From positions 1-9,363 of the forward strand of contig JAHDCE010000119.1 in NCBI GenBank assembly GCA_020630045.1: a stretch of DNA of 9,363 nt. Reading direction: 5' to 3'. Source of the DNA: Saprospiraceae bacterium. GTDB taxonomy: Bacteria; Bacteroidota; Bacteroidia; Chitinophagales; Saprospiraceae. The notes below the pieces were generated by a model. It searched no databases. It was not told the DNA's origin and saw only the letters and a list, made by a program, of their open reading frames with translations. The translations under genes were made by a program, and so were the position numbers. Each line of letters opens with the position of its first letter. Position 1 is the stretch's first letter. Shown here in pieces: positions 7,636 through 9,363 of the stretch.

Positions 7636-9258
7636 TTAAAGATTTAGATCTACGAATTTAAAATCTTTGCCATCAAACAAGCCTTTGTCACTGAGCTTGA
7701 GTTGAGGAATCACCAATAATGCCATAAACGAAAGTGTCATGTATGGCGAACCTAGTTTAGCACCTAGCTCCTTGGCTTTTTTATCCAGCAAAGTATATTG
7801 GTCGGCGACTTCATAACCATTTTTATTGGTCATGATACCTGCAACGGGCAAGGGTAGCACTTCCACCTCCCGGCCATTGGCCAAAGATAGTCCACCTTTG
7901 GCTTCGATAATGGCATTAACGGCACGGGTCAAATCTTGGTCGTTGGTTCCAACCGCTACTATATTGTGTGAATCGTGTGCGACGGAAGACGCAATGGCTC
8001 CGGATTCAAGTCCGAAGTTGCGGATGAAAGCTACTGCCGGCGGTTGGTCGGAATAGCGATTGACGACGGTAATTTTGAGAATATCCTTCTCGATATCTGA
8101 TACCCATTTTCCATTTTTTTCCTTAGGAGAAAGGTGCAATTCATTGGTCACAAGTTGGCCATCGAGCGCTTCTATAACTCGTATATTTCCGGGTTGGGCT
8201 TGTATTTCAAAATCATGCTCCTTTTTGATAGAGGTATTGAAATTGTTCAGGATAGGAGCCGCTTGGTATTGAGCGCTTGACTTTCCGTTTTCGGCAACTA
8301 ATTCACCATTAATATATGTGTGTGTGGGGATAAAATCTTTAAGGTCATTCACTATGATGAAGTCCGCTTTGTCACCAACTTGTAAAGCACCGACTTCCAG
8401 TCCGTAATGCCGGATGGGATTGATACAAGTCATCCTTAAGATTTTCATCAGCGGAATTCCTTTGGCCACCGCTCTGGCTACGGCTTCATTGATATGACCG
8501 ACGGCTAGATCGTTGGGATGTTTGTCATCGCTACAAAGCATCATGTTTTCCCAGTGGTCGTGGGCGAGAGGGATCAACGCTTCGAAATTTTTCGCGGCCG
8601 ACCCTTCACGGATGATGACTTTAATTCCTTTTTGTAATTTTTCGAGGGCTTCTTCGTAGGTAAAACATTCGTGGTCGGTATAAATGCCGGCAGCGATATA
8701 TTTGTCCAAATCTTCTCCTCGTAATCCCGGAGCATGGCCGTCTATGGTTTTGCCCAGTCGTTTGGCCAAGGCGATTTTATCCATGACGACGGGATCGTTG
8801 AAAATCACACCCGGAAAGTTCATCATTTCGCTGAGGTAAACGAGTCCTTCATTTGTAAATAAGGATTCGATATCTTCTAGGGTCACTTCTGCTCCGGCGG
8901 TTTCAAAAACAGTAGCGGGAACACAAGAAGGAGCACCAAAATAAATTTTCAACGCTGTTTTCCGGGCATCTTCGATCATGTACCTGACACCTTCAATCCC
9001 TAGGACATTGGCGATTTCATGTGGATCGGAAACCGTTGCGACGGTTCCATGGGGCAAGGCCATCCGACCAAATTCTCCGGGAGTCAACATGGAGCTTTCC
9101 ACATGGACATGAGCGTCTATGAAGCCGGGCATGATGAATTTGTTTTCGGCTTGGTCTATTTCCTCAATCTTACTGATTCGCCCATTGGATATGAAAACAT
9201 TTCCTGGAAATATTCTCTCATTGAGGACATCTATGATTTGGCCGGAAATCCGATTCAT
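7636..9258 (-). CDS. ade: Adenine deaminase (adenine to hypoxanthine)
   Basis: This 540-residue protein is a cytosolic metal-dependent amidohydrolase that deaminates adenine to hypoxanthine and ammonia, feeding the xanthine dehydrogenase encoded next. The N-terminal metal motif DAHVHVESS lies at residues 48-56 (H50, H52), followed by the family block HGTVATVSDPHE (70-81), GHAPG (174-178), TDHE (194-197), REGSAAKN (217-224) and CSDDKHPNDL (242-251). The C-terminal adenine deaminase domain follows, with SSVAHDSHNI (424-433) and PLPVAGIM (469-476). The HVESS and CSDDKHP combination separates this family from dihydroorotase, allantoinase and the adenosine-deaminase-like adenine deaminases. The length is close to the usual 540-600. 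The ATG at 9258 gives the expected start just before the amidohydrolase beta-sandwich strand, and no strong Shine-Dalgarno precedes it. It is the first gene of the operon, and its TAA lies 2 bases before the xdhA start. The family uses Mn or Fe at the active site. Confidence 0.95.
   Translation of the reverse strand: MNRISGQIIDVLNERIFPGNVFISNGRISKIEEIDQAENKFIMPGFIDAHVHVESSMLTPGEFGRMALPHGTVATVSDPHEIANVLGIEGVRYMIEDARKTALKIYFGAPSCVPATVFETAGAEVTLEDIESLFTNEGLVYLSEMMNFPGVIFNDPVVMDKIALAKRLGKTIDGHAPGLRGEDLDKYIAAGIYTDHECFTYEEALEKLQKGIKVIIREGSAAKNFEALIPLAHDHWENMMLCSDDKHPNDLAVGHINEAVARAVAKGIPLMKILRMTCINPIRHYGLEVGALQVGDKADFIIVNDLKDFIPTHTYINGELVAENGKSSAQYQAAPILNNFNTSIKKEHDFEIQAQPGNIRVIEALDGQLVTNELHLSPKEKNGKWVSDIEKDILKITVVNRYSDQPPAVAFIRNFGLESGAIASSVAHDSHNIVAVGTNDQDLTRAVNAIIEAKGGLSLANGREVEVLPLPVAGIMTNKNGYEVADQYTLLDKKAKELGAKLGSPYMTLSFMALLVIPQLKLSDKGLFDGKDFKFVDLNL
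7638..7668 (-). repeat. 8-bp inverted repeat at the ade/xdhA junction
   Basis: AAAGATTT at 7638-7645 pairs perfectly with AAATCTTT at 7661-7668, with a 15-base loop. In the mRNA the hairpin covers the last codons of ade. Its 3' arm ends on the first base of the ade stop codon, 4 bases before the xdhA ATG, where a ribosome binding site would be. It could influence coupling between the two genes, but it is AT-rich and lies in coding sequence, so chance is a real alternative. Confidence 0.4.
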
Positions 9259-9280
9259 TGCTTTTTCGTTTGTGTTAACT

Positions 9281-9327
9281 GAATTAAGGGTTGTTTTATT
9301 CAGCCCATACAGCCAAATCCCTTATTC
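9281..9327. promoter_or_regulatory. Imperfect inverted repeat in the operon leader
   Basis: GAATTAAGGG (9281-9290) and CCCTTATTC (9319-9327) are inverted copies differing by one bulged T, separated by 28 bases. They lie 23-69 bases upstream of the ade start codon, in the region expected to hold the promoter or 5' untranslated leader. They could be operator half-sites or a leader hairpin. No regulator gene is in the window to support either reading, and the repeat is short. Confidence 0.3.
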
Positions 9328-9363
9328 ATAATAGAAGTATTGGACAATGCACACATTTAAGTA

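Larger units (their letters stand above)
115..9258 (-). other. Purine degradation operon ade-xdhA-xdhB-allB-alc-puuD
   Basis: Six co-directional genes are packed with gaps or overlaps of 2, 56, -1, -11 and -4 bases in transcription order. Their products form adjacent steps of one pathway from adenine to ureidoglycolate, apart from the two steps between 5-hydroxyisourate and allantoin. Co-transcription from a promoter at or beyond 9259-9363 is inferred. None of the starts has a convincing Shine-Dalgarno sequence, which would fit Bacteroidota. The gene order does not follow the pathway order, since the urate-oxidising enzyme is encoded last. Confidence 0.88.

Noticed and set aside
9300..9363. 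Possible promoter upstream of ade (minus-strand TTGTCC with TATTAT, or TTG followed by GGATTTG)
   Set aside because: The spacing between TTGTCC and TATTAT is 8 bases, far too short, and the Bacteroidota -7 motif TAnnTTTG is matched only in its TTTG half. I cannot support a promoter call.
1..9363. Insertion sequences, CRISPR arrays, tRNA/rRNA genes or phage genes
   Set aside because: Reading across the window shows no transposase-like frames, spaced direct repeats or RNA gene signatures. Intact metabolic genes fill nearly all of it.

Overview
The window carries one gene cluster, entirely on the minus strand, that encodes most of an aerobic purine degradation pathway. Read in the direction of transcription, from high to low coordinates, the order is adenine deaminase (7636-9258), xanthine dehydrogenase small subunit with [2Fe-2S] and FAD domains (6212-7633), xanthine dehydrogenase molybdopterin subunit (3867-6155), allantoinase (2521-3867), allantoicase (1530-2531) and a membrane-bound, cytochrome c-linked urate hydroxylase of the PuuD type (115-1533). 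All six reading frames are intact and near the expected family length, with recognisable catalytic or cofactor motifs.

Together the enzymes would convert adenine to hypoxanthine, then xanthine, then urate, then 5-hydroxyisourate, and separately allantoin to allantoate and on to ureidoglycolate plus urea. The two steps joining 5-hydroxyisourate to (S)-allantoin (5-hydroxyisourate hydrolase and OHCU decarboxylase) are not encoded here. Also absent are a ureidoglycolate-degrading enzyme, a urease, a purine permease, a regulator and the XdhC cofactor-insertion factor. They may lie outside the window.

The genes are tightly packed. The spacings are 2 bp (ade/xdhA), 56 bp (xdhA/xdhB), a 1-base TAATG overlap (xdhB/allB), an 11-base overlap (allB/alc) and a 4-base ATGA overlap (alc/puuD). 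This strongly suggests a single polycistronic mRNA with translational coupling. The leader (9259-9363) contains an imperfect inverted repeat but no promoter I can call confidently. The trailer (1-114) contains a short hairpin that may be a weak terminator. The ade/xdhA and xdhA/xdhB junctions also hold short inverted repeats.

The organism is probably an aerobic or facultatively respiring Gram-negative bacterium, since it uses a periplasm-facing cytochrome c domain. The moderate GC content, the lack of clear Shine-Dalgarno sequences before the starts and the general protein character suggest Bacteroidota, but that is an inference. I see no mobile element, CRISPR array, tRNA or rRNA. This is a known type of pathway in an unusually complete and compact arrangement. 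I do not see evidence of a wholly undescribed system.
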